NCBI RefSeq assembly: GCF_032878975.1
Contig: NZ_CP043875.1
Span: 558,001 to 622,000 of the forward strand
Source of the DNA: Methanoplanus sp. FWC-SCC4
Lineage (GTDB): Archaea > Halobacteriota > Methanomicrobia > Methanomicrobiales > Methanomicrobiaceae
Length of the DNA: 64,000 nt
Direction: 5' to 3'
Shown: positions 8,673-18,371 of the stretch, in pieces
How positions within the stretch are numbered: position 1 is the first letter of the stretch
How the letters are laid out: each line of letters starts with the position of its first letter
The notes under the pieces: generated by a model
What the model saw: the letters and a program-made list of their open reading frames with translations, nothing else
Database searches by the model: none
What the model was told of the DNA's origin: nothing
Made by a program: the position numbers and the translations under genes

Positions 8673-10010
8673 ATGGCAATCCACCCAATTGATTTTAGGT
8701 ATGGGACGGTTGAGATGCGCAATGTCTGGGATGAAGAGAACAGATTTGTCTCAATCGTAAAAGCTGAAGTTGCCCTCGCACAGGCAGAGAGTGTTCACGG
8801 GCTGATTCCAAAAGATGCAGGTGATGAGATCTCCTCTAATGCTTTGACTGCTTCACTTGAGCGTTCTAAAGAGATCGAAGCTGAAATAAATCACGACATG
8901 ATGGCTGTTGTAAAAGCTGTCACCGAAGTATGTGGTGAATCCGGCAGATGGATACACTATGGTGCAACATCAAATGATATACTTGATACGGCAACCGGTC
9001 TTCAGATAAAAGAGAGTCTTGATATAATTGAGATCAAATTGAAGAAGCTCCTTTCTGTCCTTTTGGATAAAGCGGGTGAAACGAGGGATCTTGTATGTGC
9101 AGGCAGGACTCATGGTCAGATTGGAGTTCCTACGACCTATGGACTTAGATTTGCAATATGGGCAAGTGAAGTGTCCAGACATATTGAGAGACTTGAGCAG
9201 ATGAGGCCGCGTGTTGCAGTGGGTCAGATGACCGGCGCTGTCGGAACACAGGCATCTCTTGGCGACAAGGGCCATGATGTAATGGTCACAATGATGGAGA
9301 TTCTAAAGCTGAATCCTGTTGACGTATCAAACCAGCTTATTCAGCGTGACAGGTATGCTGAATATTTCATGTTCCTTGCAAATATGTCAACGACTCTCGA
9401 TAAAATCGGTGTTGAAATTCGTATGATGCAGAGATCTGAAATCGGAGAACTGGAAGAGGCTTTTGGTAAGAATCAGGTTGGTTCATCAACAATGCCGCAT
9501 AAAAGAAATCCAATCAAATCTGAACAGGTGTGCGGTCTTGCAAGAATTGTGAGATCTTTTATCGAGCCTGCGCTTTTAAACAATACACTTTGGGATGAGC
9601 GTGATCTGACAAATTCCTCTACTGAAAGAGTAATTTTCCCGGAAGCTACAATTCTTGCCGATCATATCCTGAATGTAATGATTAAAGTTCTTGAAGGCCT
9701 TAAATTCAATCCAGAAAATATCCGCAGAAATCTTGAGATGCTTCACGGAGTAAATATGGCCGAGTCTGTCATGATTGAATTAACCAAAAAAGGAATGGAC
9801 AGACAGGACGCTCATGAATTTGTGAGGGTTGCCAGTATGACCGCTTTTGAACAGAAGCAGCAGGTATCAGAGATATTGTCATCAAATCCGGAAGTCTCCA
9901 AATACCTTAAAAAAGACGAGATTGAAGGACTTCTTCTTCCTGACAATTATATCGGTACAGCAAAGTGGCAGGTTGAATATATAATCAAAAAACTGACACC
10001 ACTTGTTTAA
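8673..10010 (+). CDS. purB: Adenylosuccinate lyase
   Basis: Catalyses two fumarate-releasing steps of purine synthesis (SAICAR to AICAR, adenylosuccinate to AMP). The superfamily signature GSSTMPHKRNPIK is at about residues 270-282 and contains the mobile catalytic loop serine. The HYGATSNDILDTA and AGRTHGQIGVPTT segments carry the other active-site histidines. Length 445 is normal. TATA-like ATAATATATC about 60 nt upstream is a plausible promoter. Monocistronic by spacing. Confidence 0.95.
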   Translation: MAIHPIDFRYGTVEMRNVWDEENRFVSIVKAEVALAQAESVHGLIPKDAGDEISSNALTASLERSKEIEAEINHDMMAVVKAVTEVCGESGRWIHYGATSNDILDTATGLQIKESLDIIEIKLKKLLSVLLDKAGETRDLVCAGRTHGQIGVPTTYGLRFAIWASEVSRHIERLEQMRPRVAVGQMTGAVGTQASLGDKGHDVMVTMMEILKLNPVDVSNQLIQRDRYAEYFMFLANMSTTLDKIGVEIRMMQRSEIGELEEAFGKNQVGSSTMPHKRNPIKSEQVCGLARIVRSFIEPALLNNTLWDERDLTNSSTERVIFPEATILADHILNVMIKVLEGLKFNPENIRRNLEMLHGVNMAESVMIELTKKGMDRQDAHEFVRVASMTAFEQKQQVSEILSSNPEVSKYLKKDEIEGLLLPDNYIGTAKWQVEYIIKKLTPLV

Positions 10011-10059
10011 GCAGGATTTGTAGGGTATTTTTGAATTAACAAAATAAATATTATTTAAA

Positions 10060-10067
10060 TTTTTTTT
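10060..10067 (+). terminator. T8 tract downstream of purB
   Basis: A run of eight T residues about 50 nt after the purB stop, within an AT-rich dyad (ATTTAAA ... TTTAAAT), between convergent genes. Fits an archaeal oligo-U terminator. Confidence 0.4.
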
Positions 10068-10111
10068 AAATGTTCGCTGCTGATTTATTTGATCAGTCAA
10101 AAAAGCAAAAT

Positions 10112-11149
10112 TTAAAGTTTAAGGTAATAATTTTTCATTTTGTCCGACCATTCTGAGATCTCATGCCAGTTTCTGAAATCACCAAATCTTTCCTTGTTGA
10201 ACATCGATCCGAGGCGTTCCATTACCGGAAGATATTCAGGAATGATTTTGCCGCCAAACATTCCAATGTCGACTATATCAACATAGTCGCGAATTTTATC
10301 TGCCATTTTACTGCATTCAATTATAGTTTCATCATTTTTGTTTCTTAGCGATTCTCCAATAATAAATACTGCAATTGAACATTTACAGAGCCATGATTTA
10401 TGCAATCTTGTAAATTCCACAGATTCCGGGAGAATATCTCCGTTGTATATGGGTGTTCCGATAATTACAAGTTTATATGGTCTGACGTCCTCTACATCCT
10501 GTATTCTTTTGACAACCGCATTTATTCCTATGTCGTGAAATGAGTTTCCTATTGCCCAGGCAATATCGGGGGTTGTACCATGTCGGGTCGTATATGTTAT
10601 CAGGACATCAGCTTTTTTTCTGTCTGCAAGAGGTTTTATAGAATTGTTTTCTTTTTTGTTTCTGATGTCATTTTGGTCTGCAACTTTTTGAGAAAGAATA
10701 CGTTTTTCCTTATCTCCTTTCATTGCAAGAGCAGCAAATTTATTTCCTTTTGGGGTTTTTGCCCAACCGTAAGATGCAATTTCTGAGAGAACAATTAAAT
10801 CTGATATATAAGGCACATAACTTATATTAAGGACCTGTCCGTTTGTTTCCATTTGCCAGTCCTTAAGATATTTGTGTAATGAAACAGGACCTTCAATATT
10901 TTCTTCATTTTCAATGGAAAGGACTTTTTCTTTACTGATTAATTCAATTGCAGCCTCGATTAAGGGATATTCAATAGGCACATCTATAGAGCCTTCTTTT
11001 TTTATTATGATCTGGCTGTTTTCATCATCTACAGCGGAAATTGTGAATTCTTCTTTTGTACCTTTTCCAAACAGTACTCTTGGTGACTGAAAGGTTTCGC
11101 CTGAATTTTCAATGGCAAAGGTAATTAGTTTATCAATGTTATTTGTCAT
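10112..11149 (-). CDS. Two-domain protein with C-terminal flavodoxin domain
   Basis: Residues 1 to about 175 form a domain I do not recognise (it contains SLHKYLKDWQMETNGQV and an ASYGWAKTPKGNKF stretch). Residues about 180-345 are a flavodoxin-like domain: the FMN phosphate loop is YTTRHGTTPDIA and the second FMN loop is GTPIYNGDILPE. The C-terminus GDFRNWHEISEW closely resembles the end of the single-domain flavodoxin encoded at 12138-12644 (GDFRDFSKVENW), so the two are paralogous. Such HemG-like flavodoxins often act as electron carriers or flavin reductases. The partner here is unknown. Confidence 0.75.
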   Translation of the reverse strand: MTNNIDKLITFAIENSGETFQSPRVLFGKGTKEEFTISAVDDENSQIIIKKEGSIDVPIEYPLIEAAIELISKEKVLSIENEENIEGPVSLHKYLKDWQMETNGQVLNISYVPYISDLIVLSEIASYGWAKTPKGNKFAALAMKGDKEKRILSQKVADQNDIRNKKENNSIKPLADRKKADVLITYTTRHGTTPDIAWAIGNSFHDIGINAVVKRIQDVEDVRPYKLVIIGTPIYNGDILPESVEFTRLHKSWLCKCSIAVFIIGESLRNKNDETIIECSKMADKIRDYVDIVDIGMFGGKIIPEYLPVMERLGSMFNKERFGDFRNWHEISEWSDKMKNYYLKL

Positions 11150-11305
11150 TTGTTCACCGGATAATGAATATTATTATTATTTTGTTTCAAGATTGAAATA
11201 CTTCCTTTTTTACCAATTATATCTCTGTTTATAGTCCTGGGTAAAAGTGTTCTCATAAAATATTTTCTCTGAAAATATATATGCCTGATTTTTGTAAATC
11301 TGAAT

Positions 11306-12046
11306 TCATTTTATTATGATAGTTGCATCATCATCAAACGGGTTTGTTCTAAGCGCAAGTGAGAACAGATAAGGATAATTTGACTTAAGATACTGCATAT
11401 ACTCAAGCCATTCGTCAGCAAGCAAATCATAGACTCTGTTTATATCCCCTTCAAGATGTTTTATGTCTGTTTCAGGGCAGAGGGACAGTTCATTTCTTTT
11501 GTGGAGTTCTTCTGTTAAATGAAAAGTTGCCCTCAGGAGTTCGGTAAACTTTTCATGCTCTAATAAAACAGGATTCTCAAGAAGTCTTATCATAAAATCT
11601 TCTTTTTGAATAAGGAAGGCCTTGAGTTTTTCAAGGTTTAATGATGATATATCGATTTCAAAGTCATAAACCTTCATCTTTTTTTCAACTGAATCAAATT
11701 CGGAATCTGTCCATTTGTCTGTAATTCTGAGAAGATTTTTGACATCAGTAATATTTGGATTGTTCTTAGAAAAACAGCTTATAAGGCTTGTTCCAATTAC
11801 GCTGAAAAATGTCCCGATTACCATATTCATCTTTTCAAGCTGCTTTTTTTTCTCTCTTGTATCAAGCAGTTTGTGTATTACAAGTGTTACTATTAAGACT
11901 TCAAGCGGCAGGAAAGCAAGTTCATGTAATGCAAACACACCGATATGATGAAGATCGTGGAATATCAGGAAATGCAATGAATAAAGTGAAGCAGATGCAA
12001 TAAACAGAACCAGTGCAAGCGTCATTATCCATTTTTTATCATCCAT
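11306..12046 (-). CDS. Membrane protein with two N-terminal TM helices and a cytoplasmic helical domain
   Basis: Not assigned to a family. Residues about 7-29 and 37-59 are hydrophobic helices, and a basic KKKQLEKMN segment marks the cytoplasmic side. The remaining roughly 180 residues are charged and helical with a conserved-looking DEWLEYMQYLKSNYPYLFSLALRTNPF near the end. It lies between two flavodoxin-like genes on the same strand, but spacers of 91 nt and 156 nt argue against one tight operon. Small-molecule sensing or membrane anchoring are guesses only. Confidence 0.6.
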   Translation of the reverse strand: MDDKKWIMTLALVLFIASASLYSLHFLIFHDLHHIGVFALHELAFLPLEVLIVTLVIHKLLDTREKKKQLEKMNMVIGTFFSVIGTSLISCFSKNNPNITDVKNLLRITDKWTDSEFDSVEKKMKVYDFEIDISSLNLEKLKAFLIQKEDFMIRLLENPVLLEHEKFTELLRATFHLTEELHKRNELSLCPETDIKHLEGDINRVYDLLADEWLEYMQYLKSNYPYLFSLALRTNPFDDDATIIIK

Positions 12047-12137
12047 AGAATACTCCTGAAATTTATAATTGATATTATCGGGAACTGCTAAATACTATTT
12101 GTGCTCTTTTTTGGAGAGATAAAAATTTTAAAATGTT

Positions 12138-12644
12138 TTAATGATTAAAATATTTTTCTGCAATAGTTTTTGTCCAATTCTCAACTTTGGAAAAGTCCCT
12201 AAAGTCTCCTGTTTCCGGCTTTGCCAGGATAATGATTTGTTTATCATTCTCATTTAATTCGTTTGAATTGAGATTTCCGGCAAAGAAACCTGTTTCTTTA
12301 GGCTGAACGTATGGAAGTATTTCATCGGTTGCAAATTTTGCTTTCAGGATGTTGTGTTCAGTCGGGTTTTTCAGGGTAATTCCTGTTGTAAAGGCAATAA
12401 CCGGAACCTTATTCAGTTCATTTTTACGAAACTGCATGAATTCCTTTGCTTCCGGAAGCCATTTTCCCATATTGAGAGGACTTCCCACAATTATTGCATC
12501 ATAGGATTCTATAGAATCAATATCCAGAATATTTGCAGTCTTTGTTTCATATCCAAGTTCAGATAATTTATTTTGAATTGTCTCTGCAATTTTTGTTGTG
12601 GAGCCATATCTGGTAGCATAAGCGATGAGTATCTTTTTTATCAT
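12138..12644 (-). CDS. Flavodoxin / HemG-like flavin protein
   Basis: Single-domain flavodoxin-fold protein of 168 residues. The FMN phosphate loop is YATRYGSTTKIAETI (residues 9-23), then VGSPLNMGKWLPEA as the second loop and TTGITLKNP as the third. The C-terminus GDFRDFSKVENW matches protoporphyrinogen-oxidase-type (HemG) flavodoxins and the two-domain paralogue at 10112-11149. A haem role is unlikely to be inferable here; a general redox role is more cautious. Confidence 0.82.
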   Translation of the reverse strand: MIKKILIAYATRYGSTTKIAETIQNKLSELGYETKTANILDIDSIESYDAIIVGSPLNMGKWLPEAKEFMQFRKNELNKVPVIAFTTGITLKNPTEHNILKAKFATDEILPYVQPKETGFFAGNLNSNELNENDKQIIILAKPETGDFRDFSKVENWTKTIAEKYFNH

Positions 12645-12774
12645 TATTTTGATCTCCGGATGATTTTTTCTGTTTATTATTGGAATGAATTAATATTTTA
12701 TCTACCTCTTCATTCAAAAATATGAGTGATAAAAGAAGGGTAATTATATCGTCTGTTGAATTTATTAAAATCAT

Positions 12775-13422
12775 ATGAATTTAAAAAATTTTCATCCTGT
12801 CAGATTTTCAGGGCTTATTATGTTTTTTTCTATAATGCTAATCCCGGCGGCTGTCATGGGATTTTCAGGTTATGTCGGGGATACTATTGAAATCTCAGGA
12901 GCAGCGCCCGGTGCTGACTATGTATACTTATTTTTGTATGGACCAAATCTTGCTTCAAACGGTGTTAATCCTGAGGATATTTCATCAGAAGTTGTTTCAG
13001 GTGACGGAAGTTCTTTTGCAAAAGTTTCTGTCAGGAATAATGTATGGACTTATAAATGGGACACAAAAACCGGTTCCGGAACGCCTGATGCAGGAACATA
13101 CTTTATTTATGCAGTTGATCGCCCGGCAGGAAAAAAGGATCTTTCAGGTGCGGAATACGCGGTTAAAACAGTTGAACTGAAAAGACCATCTGTTCAGGTT
13201 GATCCAAAAATTACTGAAAAGCAAACGGAAATAGAAATATTGCCTTCTTTAGAAGAGGATGAAACAAAAGATCTCTCTGAAAAACCTTTAGAAAATAATT
13301 ATTCGGTAACCGGTACTAACGCTTCCTCTACGAAAGATTCCCCTTTGGGATTATTTATGCCACTAATAGCTGTGTTAATAAGTTGTTTGATCATCTGCAA
13401 AGTCGTAATAAATAGGAAATAA
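12775..13422 (+). CDS. Predicted surface protein, C-terminally membrane anchored
   Basis: A 215-residue protein with an N-terminal signal/anchor (about residues 13-29, ending AAVMGFSG), one extracellular beta-rich domain (GYVGDTIEISGAAPGADYVYLF to DAGTYFIYAVDRPAG), a low-complexity Glu/Ser/Thr linker (about 140-185) and a C-terminal TM helix followed by NRK. This is the usual layout of Methanomicrobiales envelope proteins that carry S-layer-like beta domains. No family was recognised with certainty. It starts divergently from the flavodoxin gene at 12138. Confidence 0.65.
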   Translation: MNLKNFHPVRFSGLIMFFSIMLIPAAVMGFSGYVGDTIEISGAAPGADYVYLFLYGPNLASNGVNPEDISSEVVSGDGSSFAKVSVRNNVWTYKWDTKTGSGTPDAGTYFIYAVDRPAGKKDLSGAEYAVKTVELKRPSVQVDPKITEKQTEIEILPSLEEDETKDLSEKPLENNYSVTGTNASSTKDSPLGLFMPLIAVLISCLIICKVVINRK

Positions 13423-13479
13423 ATTAATTTGTTGCATTTAACATAAATTTTATATGATTTTTTGTGGTAGTGATAATTA

Positions 13480-13827
13480 ATGCCAAGAGAATTGTCAGAA
13501 AAGGATATTGAAATATTAAAGAAACTTGCACCTGAATATTCAATAGATATATGCCCTGGTTCGGGGCAGGTATTCAGATCGATTCTTCCGCCTCTATCCA
13601 ACCATATTTCTGAAAATATTAATGATTTCAGGGACAGGTTATCCATACTTTTGCCTGTGGACTGGGAATACCTGACTTCACTGATTCTGAGTGGTGAAGA
13701 AAGTGTCGGATGCCTTGATGTAGAATATCTGGATGTGGTTCTGGCTTATATTGGAGAATGTGTGTCAGAAAAGGATGCAGAGCGAATAAAAGTCATATAT
13801 GAACTTTCATCCTGTGGAATGATTTAA
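13480..13827 (+). CDS. Hypothetical soluble protein, 115 residues
   Basis: Small, acidic and probably helical. Begins MPRELSEKDIEILKKLAPEYS, with DWEYLTSLILSGEESVGCLDVEYLDVVLAYIGECVSEKDAERI later. I recognise no family. The codon use looks coding, an AT-rich promoter-like stretch precedes it and it does not overlap its neighbours. It follows the surface-protein gene by 57 nt in the same direction and may share its transcript. Confidence 0.55.
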   Translation: MPRELSEKDIEILKKLAPEYSIDICPGSGQVFRSILPPLSNHISENINDFRDRLSILLPVDWEYLTSLILSGEESVGCLDVEYLDVVLAYIGECVSEKDAERIKVIYELSSCGMI

Positions 13828-13841
13828 AAACAGAATTATTT

Positions 13842-14477
13842 TTAGGCACTGTCATAAATCAGACAGAGGTATCTTGATGAAAAGATGGCAATGGCCGGCA
13901 AAAGTGCAATATAAATCAGGAATCCTATTATTGGAATAATATTAACGACAAATACAAGAATTCCAATTGCAATCGACAATACAAAGATTTTGATAAAGTA
14001 ATCCACCCATCCGAGGCTATGAATCTTTTCAATAATCTCTTTGAAGTTGAATGATTCCTCAATTTTTTCAGTACGTGCATATCTGATGATTGCGATGTTT
14101 GCGATAAGTGAGATTATTATTGCGGCAATACAAGTCAGCAGCATCCCGATTCCGAAAAAGCCCGCCCCTGCTCCCATTGAGTATGGATTTGCCATAATTG
14201 CATACATTCCGGTGCCCATTGTAAGAGTAGCAATAATAAATACCGGAATTGAGTAGATGAAGCCAATGATGAGGACAATAATCCCGTCAATCAGTAATTT
14301 AATCCAGTTCTCTGGTTCGGGGGCTGGTTTTTCACCACGAAGAACTGCGAGAAGATAACCTGCAAGAAGGGGGAAAATAATAGCAGAAATTATTAAAAGA
14401 ATCCATCTCATCCATTTATCAATAAGTGCCTCTTTTGTGTAATCAAAAGAATCACCAAACAATTCACCAATCTCCAT
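13842..14477 (-). CDS. DUF4013-type integral membrane protein
   Basis: A 211-residue protein with about six hydrophobic segments (near 25-45, 65-88, 108-128, 158-178, 180-200). The N-terminus GDSFDYTKEALIDKWMRWILLIISAIIFPLLAGYLLAVLRGE matches the DUF4013 pattern of an amphipathic start followed by a Pro/Gly-rich first helix. Function of the family is unknown. A second polytopic protein of similar style is encoded at 39524-40468. It ends 14 nt from the convergent hypothetical gene. Confidence 0.7.
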   Translation of the reverse strand: MEIGELFGDSFDYTKEALIDKWMRWILLIISAIIFPLLAGYLLAVLRGEKPAPEPENWIKLLIDGIIVLIIGFIYSIPVFIIATLTMGTGMYAIMANPYSMGAGAGFFGIGMLLTCIAAIIISLIANIAIIRYARTEKIEESFNFKEIIEKIHSLGWVDYFIKIFVLSIAIGILVFVVNIIPIIGFLIYIALLPAIAIFSSRYLCLIYDSA

Positions 14478-14627
14478 TTTAATTCACTCCTTAATCCTGA
14501 AAATCACCCTGATTTCCCTGAAGATTTGAAAGCATTCTTTATATAAAAATGTATGTGGTGATAATAATATATTTTTTTGCAGGCATTGTGTGGAAAAAAT
14601 AGGGTATGGGTTATTTTTGGATATTAT

Positions 14628-15068
14628 CTATTGTTTTTTATATGAAAAACCGTTGAGATCGCATGAACCTTTACATGGTTCATCATTTGTATCAAGGACA
14701 CGATATGCATCGGCAAGAACAGATGCCTGTGCAAGAGAACCTGCAAGAAGGATTACTTCGAGGATCTCATCCTTTGTGGCTCCTCTTTTATATGCTGCAC
14801 GCATGTGATATTCGGTGCAGTGTTTACAGTTTAGTGCAGCACCAACTGCAAGAGATATTAGTTCAACAATTTTTGGATCAAGAGTGCTGGTTTCGGTGAC
14901 AGCGCCCTTATAGAGCAAATGTGATATTAAAACTTCAGGCCTTTTTGCCATTCTTTGAAAGATTAAGGGGATAGTTCCATTTTCATCTTCAATATTTTTA
15001 AGCCATTCCTTTGCGGATTCTTCCTTACCTTTCTGTGCTATATTGCTTAGTACATTTTCAAATTCCAC
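14628..15068 (-). CDS. Carboxymuconolactone decarboxylase / AhpD-like protein
   Basis: An all-alpha AhpD-fold protein of 146 residues. The redox-active pair and acid-base residues are in ALNCKHCTEYHMRAAYKRGATKDEI (CxxC then His). AhpD-like CxxC proteins act as peroxidase partners or thiol-disulfide carriers; true carboxymuconolactone decarboxylases lack the CxxC, so a redox role is more likely. It lies 64 nt downstream of mmp7 on the same strand and may be read through from the MCR-activation operon. Confidence 0.82.
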   Translation of the reverse strand: MEFENVLSNIAQKGKEESAKEWLKNIEDENGTIPLIFQRMAKRPEVLISHLLYKGAVTETSTLDPKIVELISLAVGAALNCKHCTEYHMRAAYKRGATKDEILEVILLAGSLAQASVLADAYRVLDTNDEPCKGSCDLNGFSYKKQ

Positions 15069-15132
15069 TGGTCACACCTGTCTGTTGCTGAAGTAATTGT
15101 AAAAATATATGATTCAAAGGGTGTCTGATATT

Positions 15133-16074
15133 TTACACCATTATATTAGTTTCAGAAAATGGTCTTATCTTAATCCATATGTAATTACGCATGCGGGAAG
15201 GCAAAACTTCTGCAATATCTTCAATTTTTATGCCTTTATCCACTTCAATCGCGCGAACGTATTTAAAATAATCGTCATATGGAATTTTCAGTCGTAGACC
15301 TGCGATCTGAATAGTTATGGGTGTTGGATGAGTGGATGTTTTTATGACACTAAGGTCCTCTTCGATTATTGACATAAGACGTGCAGGAGAAATGGACAAT
15401 TCGTCTTTGGACATATCCTCGCGTTTAATCCCGAGGACAGTTGAAACCTCATCAACCATATCGTCCAGAAATTCAATTTCTCCTTCCTGCTTTTTCATAC
15501 GGTGACCGATTCTTCCAATTCCCCCCACATATCCTTCAACCGGAGGATCTGTAATTGCTTTTAATGCCTCTTTGTCAGGCCCTCCTGTAAGAATAAGCGG
15601 AACATGAATTCCACGTCTTAATGCAGGTAGTTTGTGTTTAATGCAGTCCTCAAAATTTCCCAGCATAAAAATAGCGCAATCATGCTCGTTTATGATGTCT
15701 CTTTCTTCAATATTGAGATTTGCAATTCTCTTTCCAAATCCCCTTGAAAGTCCTATCATATTCGTTTTGGCACCGGATCTGCGCAGGTATTCCGCAACAT
15801 CACAGGAAGTGTGCGGAAGGTGATGAATATCAAGGCTTGGGGACACAACTGCAATTTCTGTCCCCACAAGGGGGGATTCAAACACTTCACCTCCAAGAGG
15901 CCTTCCTACTTTACGGATAAGTTCAATATCATCTTTGGGTACAAGTGACTGGAGAACAACTTCCTGGGCAATCATGTGTTTCTGGACGATATAGCCTCCA
16001 AGATCATCTATGAGGTCGACAATAATGTCATGTCTGTAAACACCGCCTTTGTATGTTATTGGAACAAGTGCCAT
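15133..16074 (-). CDS. mmp7: Methanogenesis marker protein 7
   Basis: One of the methanogen-only marker proteins, reported to co-purify with the ATP-dependent methyl-coenzyme M reductase activation complex (component A3a, with McrC, Mmp3, Mmp17 and A2). The call rests on the N-terminus (LVPITYKGGVYRHDIIVDLIDD), the segment PLVGTEIAVVSPSLDIHHLPHTSCDVAEYLRRSGAKTN..., length 313 and last position in the atwA-mmp operon. It starts 3 nt after mmp17. Cytosolic; no membrane segment. Confidence 0.85.
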   Translation of the reverse strand: MALVPITYKGGVYRHDIIVDLIDDLGGYIVQKHMIAQEVVLQSLVPKDDIELIRKVGRPLGGEVFESPLVGTEIAVVSPSLDIHHLPHTSCDVAEYLRRSGAKTNMIGLSRGFGKRIANLNIEERDIINEHDCAIFMLGNFEDCIKHKLPALRRGIHVPLILTGGPDKEALKAITDPPVEGYVGGIGRIGHRMKKQEGEIEFLDDMVDEVSTVLGIKREDMSKDELSISPARLMSIIEEDLSVIKTSTHPTPITIQIAGLRLKIPYDDYFKYVRAIEVDKGIKIEDIAEVLPSRMRNYIWIKIRPFSETNIMV

Positions 16075-16077
16075 TTT

Positions 16078-16656
16078 CTAAAGACCTCCAATTTTATCAA
16101 AGTATTTTCTGACATATTTCTCCATCACATCTTCAGGGAGAGTGTTTTCGCTTGCGATATACCAGAAATATCCTTTGTCAACCCATTCACGACGCACCCT
16201 GAAACCTTCAGGGGCAATCCACTGCATTGCATAAATCAGATCCTTATACATTGCCTCACTTGGATCATAGACTTCAATATTTTCAATCTCGGGGACTGAA
16301 GCAATTGATGAACTTATTGTAACAGTAAATCTGTCAGGCTGAACGATCTCCTCGCGTGAGTATTTTTTCCAGAGGATTGTGAGCATCCTTGCAAGGTATG
16401 TTTCATTTGCAATGTTGATGACAATTTTACCCTCATCCTCTATAACACTTGAAAAATCATTGATGTGAACAGGAGACGGGAGTTTTGTTGTTTTTCCCAC
16501 TGCAAGGAAAAAGGGGAAATCCAGGTCTATATAGATGTGAAGTTTGTCTATGATTTTGATGAGGTCAAGGTCTTTTAACACATCTGATGCAATATCGATG
16601 TATGCAAGTCTGCCCATTTCTTCCCTGCATTCGACCTCAAAGTAACCAATTGCCAT
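16078..16656 (-). CDS. mmp17: Methanogenesis marker protein 17
   Basis: Small methanogen-specific protein (192 residues), also found in the MCR activation complex. It has no classical enzyme motif that I can see. Alternating beta/alpha segments include SSVIEDEGKIVINIANETYLARMLTILWKKYSREEI and the C-terminal GYFWYIASENTLPEDVMEKYVRKYFDKI. Identification relies on resemblance and its fixed place between mmp15 and mmp7. The spacers on both sides are under 10 nt, so it is translated from the operon mRNA. Confidence 0.83.
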   Translation of the reverse strand: MAIGYFEVECREEMGRLAYIDIASDVLKDLDLIKIIDKLHIYIDLDFPFFLAVGKTTKLPSPVHINDFSSVIEDEGKIVINIANETYLARMLTILWKKYSREEIVQPDRFTVTISSSIASVPEIENIEVYDPSEAMYKDLIYAMQWIAPEGFRVRREWVDKGYFWYIASENTLPEDVMEKYVRKYFDKIGGL

Positions 16657-16664
16657 ATCAAAAC

Positions 16665-17906
16665 CTACCTGTCCTTAATAAAACCTGATGCCAGCAGGGC
16701 CGAACCAACAGAGCCGATATACTGTGAATGATGTGGAACGACAATTTCGGTCTGCAAAAGTCTTCCCATTTCGTTTACAAGACCTTCTATTAGTGAAGTT
16801 CCCCCAACCATTATGACAGGCTCTTTAATATCTACTTCCTGAAGCTGCTGTTCAAAAACCTGTTCGGCAACACTGCGACAGGCGGCGGCTGCCACATCTT
16901 CTTTTGTATGTCCCTCTGCAAGTGCATTTACAAGACTTTGTGTTCCAAACACTATGCAGTAACTGTTCATTGGAACTGTTTTTGAAAGTCCCTTCATTGC
17001 CAGAGGGCCGAGAGCAGTGATGTCAACCCCGAGGCGCTTTGCAGTCATTTCAAGGAACCTTCCTGAAGCTCCTGCACAGATGCCTCCCATTGTGAATGTT
17101 CCGGGGATACCGTCCTGAACAGATATGGCCTTGTTATCCATTCCTCCTATGTCGATTACAGTTGCTTCTCCTCTCTGTTTATCTGCAAGATATACAGCAC
17201 CTTTTGAGTTTACGGTAAGTTCTTCCTGTATAAGATCTGCATTAAATTTCTGGCCAATCAAAAACCTTCCGTATCCTGTAGTTCCTATTGCTTCAATATC
17301 CGACATGCTGATCCCGGCTTCTTCAAGTGCTGAATTAACAACTGTCTCCGCACTTTCAAGAACGGCAGTTGTCGGAGTCCATCCTGTACCCACAATTTCA
17401 TTGTCTTTCATTACAATTGCCTTTGTAGTGGACGATCCTGAGTCAATTCCAAGAGTTATTCCTACCTGTTTTTCACGTGCCAGAAGTGCCCTTCTTCTTG
17501 CAATAGTGGTCAGTGCCTCCATTCTTGTGAGAAGAGTTCCTGAAGTTGTTCTTTCTGTAAATGAATAGCTTACAACAGGAAGCTTGGAATTATTATGGAT
17601 ATAGTGCCTGAGTTCATTTCTGACTATTGCGGCTTCAGAGCATCTGAAGCATGTTGCAATAAAGACTGCATCAGCATCGACTGAACCGTCTACAAGTGCT
17701 TTTGCCCTTGCAATTGCAAGTTTCAAATCAGCTGATCTGGCTTCCAGACCAAATTCATCATATGCGCTTTGAATATCGGATAATGCTACGTCCGGGAAGA
17801 ACATCTCTGCATTAACCATCGCTGCCGCATCATAGATTTCTTTTTGAACACCGCTGTGTTCCGGTCCGCATGAAAGCTGTGCTACCCTGACAGGTTGTTC
17901 GCTCAT
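16665..17906 (-). CDS. mmp15: Methanogenesis marker protein 15 (BadF/BcrA-type ATPase)
   Basis: ASKHA-fold ATPase of the 2-hydroxyacyl-CoA dehydratase activator family. After a roughly 140-residue N-terminal extension (with a CFRC pair) come phosphate 1 ([13 protein letters not shown]), phosphate 2 ([10 protein letters not shown]) and the adenosine motif ([11 protein letters not shown]). Two cysteines, in [13 protein letters not shown] and [11 protein letters not shown], sit where the dehydratase activator binds its bridging 4Fe-4S cluster. That suggests ATP-driven low-potential electron delivery, fitting a role in MCR maturation. Length 413. The start overlaps the mmp5 stop (ATGA). Confidence 0.87.
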   Translation of the reverse strand: MSEQPVRVAQLSCGPEHSGVQKEIYDAAAMVNAEMFFPDVALSDIQSAYDEFGLEARSADLKLAIARAKALVDGSVDADAVFIATCFRCSEAAIVRNELRHYIHNNSKLPVVSYSFTERTTSGTLLTRMEALTTIARRRALLAREKQVGITLGIDSGSSTTKAIVMKDNEIVGTGWTPTTAVLESAETVVNSALEEAGISMSDIEAIGTTGYGRFLIGQKFNADLIQEELTVNSKGAVYLADKQRGEATVIDIGGMDNKAISVQDGIPGTFTMGGICAGASGRFLEMTAKRLGVDITALGPLAMKGLSKTVPMNSYCIVFGTQSLVNALAEGHTKEDVAAAACRSVAEQVFEQQLQEVDIKEPVIMVGGTSLIEGLVNEMGRLLQTEIVVPHHSQYIGSVGSALLASGFIKDR

Positions 17907-18367
17907 TCTTCCATTCCCCCTGTGTTTTTAGAAAGTCCTTCAAGAAATTCTTTTATTGCCCCTACAAATGCAATACCTTCTTCCTCAGATGACGGATATT
18001 TCAGTTCAAGAATTGGAATCTCTTTTCTCTTTCTTATGGAAAATTTAACAAGCTCATTAGTTCTTGCACATCCCATGCATCCAAAAGCAAGGTCAGAGTC
18101 ATTTATTATTATTGCAGCTTCAGCCTCTTCGATCATCGGGCCGAATAATGCCATTCGGCCTCTGACTCCTGAAGGGACCTCGACAGCGGCGTACTTTAGA
18201 CCTTTTTTTGGATCTTCGGGGGTCATTTGAAGTGGTGGAGAGTCAAATCCGGGAGTCTGGATCCTCTCTCTGATGGCTATTGCAGCACCAAGAGGGTTAT
18301 GTCCAAAGCGTTCAACCATATCCGAAAGGATAAGGCTTGTTGATGGATAGATAAAAACTTTAACCAT
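17903..18367 (-). CDS. mmp5: Methanogenesis marker protein 5
   Basis: Methanogen-specific 154-residue protein. It contains a cysteine pair in [15 protein letters not shown], possibly metal or cluster binding, and the conserved [32 protein letters not shown] block. Biochemical role unknown. It sits between mmp6 and mmp15 in the operon, 4 nt after mmp6 and overlapping mmp15 by four bases. Confidence 0.84.
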   Translation of the reverse strand: MVKVFIYPSTSLILSDMVERFGHNPLGAAIAIRERIQTPGFDSPPLQMTPEDPKKGLKYAAVEVPSGVRGRMALFGPMIEEAEAAIIINDSDLAFGCMGCARTNELVKFSIRKRKEIPILELKYPSSEEEGIAFVGAIKEFLEGLSKNTGGMEE

Positions 18368-18371
18368 TTTT

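Noticed and set aside
12775-13422. PGF-CTERM sorting signal
   Set aside because: The C-terminus has a TM helix with basic tail but no PGF motif.
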